A DNA stretch of 15,487 nucleotides from CAZMIL01 sp964566425. Lineage in GTDB: Bacteria > Patescibacteriota > Microgenomatia > UBA1406 > GWC2-37-13. The stretch lies in contig CAZMIL010000017.1 of assembly GCA_964566425.1 (NCBI GenBank), positions 1 to 15,487 of the forward strand, read 5' to 3'. The notes beneath the pieces are model-generated. The model had not been told where the DNA came from, did not search any database, and saw only the letters and a program-made list of their open reading frames with translations. A program made the translations under genes and the position numbers. Of the stretch, positions 15,052-15,487 are shown in pieces; positions within the stretch are counted from its first letter, which is position 1, and every line of letters starts with the position of its first letter.

Positions 15052-15097
15052 TAGGTCAATCTGCCCCGCCAATTGGCGGATGGCGGAAATTTGACTA
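15052..15097 (+). other. Strong hairpin between tRNA-Ala and 23S rRNA
   Basis: The palindrome CCGCC-AATT-GGCGG (15066-15079) is extended by CTGCC (15061-15065) pairing with GGCGG (15082-15086, one G-U) across an AT bulge. An outer stem TAGGTCAA (15052-15059) pairs with TTGACTA (15091-15097) with one bulged G. No T-run follows, so it is unlikely to be a terminator. It may be a processing site of the rRNA precursor. The GGTCAA also resembles a 23S 5' end. Confidence 0.6.
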
Positions 15098-15104
15098 AAG
15101 AAAG

Positions 15105-15487
15105 AGATGGAAGAACCAATGCCAATGGAGGATGCCTTGGCAGTTTGAGCCGATGAAGGACGCGTGGTCGAGCGCGAAAACAACGATGAGTCCTTAACCA
15201 GACGTTATCAATCGTTGGTTTCCCAATGGAGCAATCCCAAACGTAGTAATACGTTTGACCCCGACTTAAGTCGTGGGGGGCAACCCGGGGAACTGAAACA
15301 TCTAAGTACCCGGAGGAAAAGAAATCATATGATATTCCGTAAGTAGCGGCGAGCGAAACCGGAAGAGCCTAAACCTTATCTTCGGATGAGGGGTTGCGGG
15401 ACCACAGTAGGGAGGAGTATTTGATAGCAAAATGTTCTGGAAAGGACAATCAAAGAAGGTGAGAATCCTGTATGCAAAATTAAATAT
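15105..15487 (+). rRNA. rrl: 23S ribosomal RNA, 5' part (runs off window)
   Basis: Conserved 23S domain I blocks are visible in order: GGATGCCTTGGCAGT (from 15130), GAGCCGATGAAGGACG, CCCGGGGAACTGAAACATCT, AAGTACCCGGAGGAAAAGAAATC and AGTAGCGGCGAGCGAA. About 380 nt are present and the rest lies beyond the window. The 5' boundary is approximate: placing GGATGCC at E. coli position 26 gives about 15105, but the sequence between the hairpin and GGATGCC differs from that of well-known bacteria, so the true end could lie some tens of bases away. The small open frame at 15164-15346 inside it is not a gene. Confidence 0.95.

Noticed and set aside
15164..15346. 60-codon open frame at the right end
   Set aside because: It lies inside conserved 23S rRNA sequence.

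Overview
The window looks like an ordinary housekeeping segment of a small, AT-rich, gene-dense bacterial genome. My best guess is a member of the Candidate Phyla Radiation (Patescibacteria, perhaps Microgenomates-like). This is inference from four things: genes packed with 1-25 nt gaps or ATGA overlaps, tRNA genes without an encoded CCA, a short UvrC, and tRNA-Ala plus 23S rRNA with no 16S gene in front. I cannot prove the lineage without a search. TGA ends the transglutaminase-like gene, enolase, ruvA and ruvB, and it is absent inside the other long genes. The standard bacterial code therefore applies, not the TGA=Gly code of Gracilibacteria/SR1.

Positions 1-9055 (+ strand): the window opens inside uvrA (5' end outside). 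Then come a secreted, membrane-anchored transglutaminase-like protein and, through an ATGA overlap, an Nramp-family transporter with altered metal-site motifs. A TATAAT box precedes a second tight cluster: uvrC (no C-terminal helix-hairpin-helix domain), a small YvlD/holin-IV-type membrane protein, secG, and a family 5 substrate-binding-protein gene. That last gene is interrupted by an in-frame TGA and appears clipped at its 3' end beside a repeat-like sequence.

Positions 9100-9500: a tRNA cluster. tRNA-Leu(UAA), tRNA-Thr(UGU) and tRNA-Arg(UCU) point right and meet tRNA-Leu(GAG) pointing left. The groups have their own TATAAT boxes, and short T-runs separate the convergent units.

Positions 9512-14704 (- strand): ppsA, eno, ruvA and ruvB read leftward with overlaps of 14 nt and 4 nt and a gap of 27 nt. 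PEP synthase and enolase are adjacent carbon-metabolism steps (pyruvate/PEP/2-phosphoglycerate). RuvA and RuvB form the Holliday-junction branch-migration motor. With UvrA and UvrC, the window carries parts of two DNA-repair pathways.

Positions 14705-15487: a divergent intergenic region with a near-consensus promoter (TTGACA-17-TAAAAT) facing right, then tRNA-Ala(UGC), a strong hairpin, and the first ~380 nt of 23S rRNA, which runs off the window. I found no clear new defence, mobile or biosynthetic system. The best leads are the broken substrate-binding gene, the shortened UvrC, the atypical Nramp protein, the 16S-less rRNA unit, and the -10 boxes placed almost on start codons.
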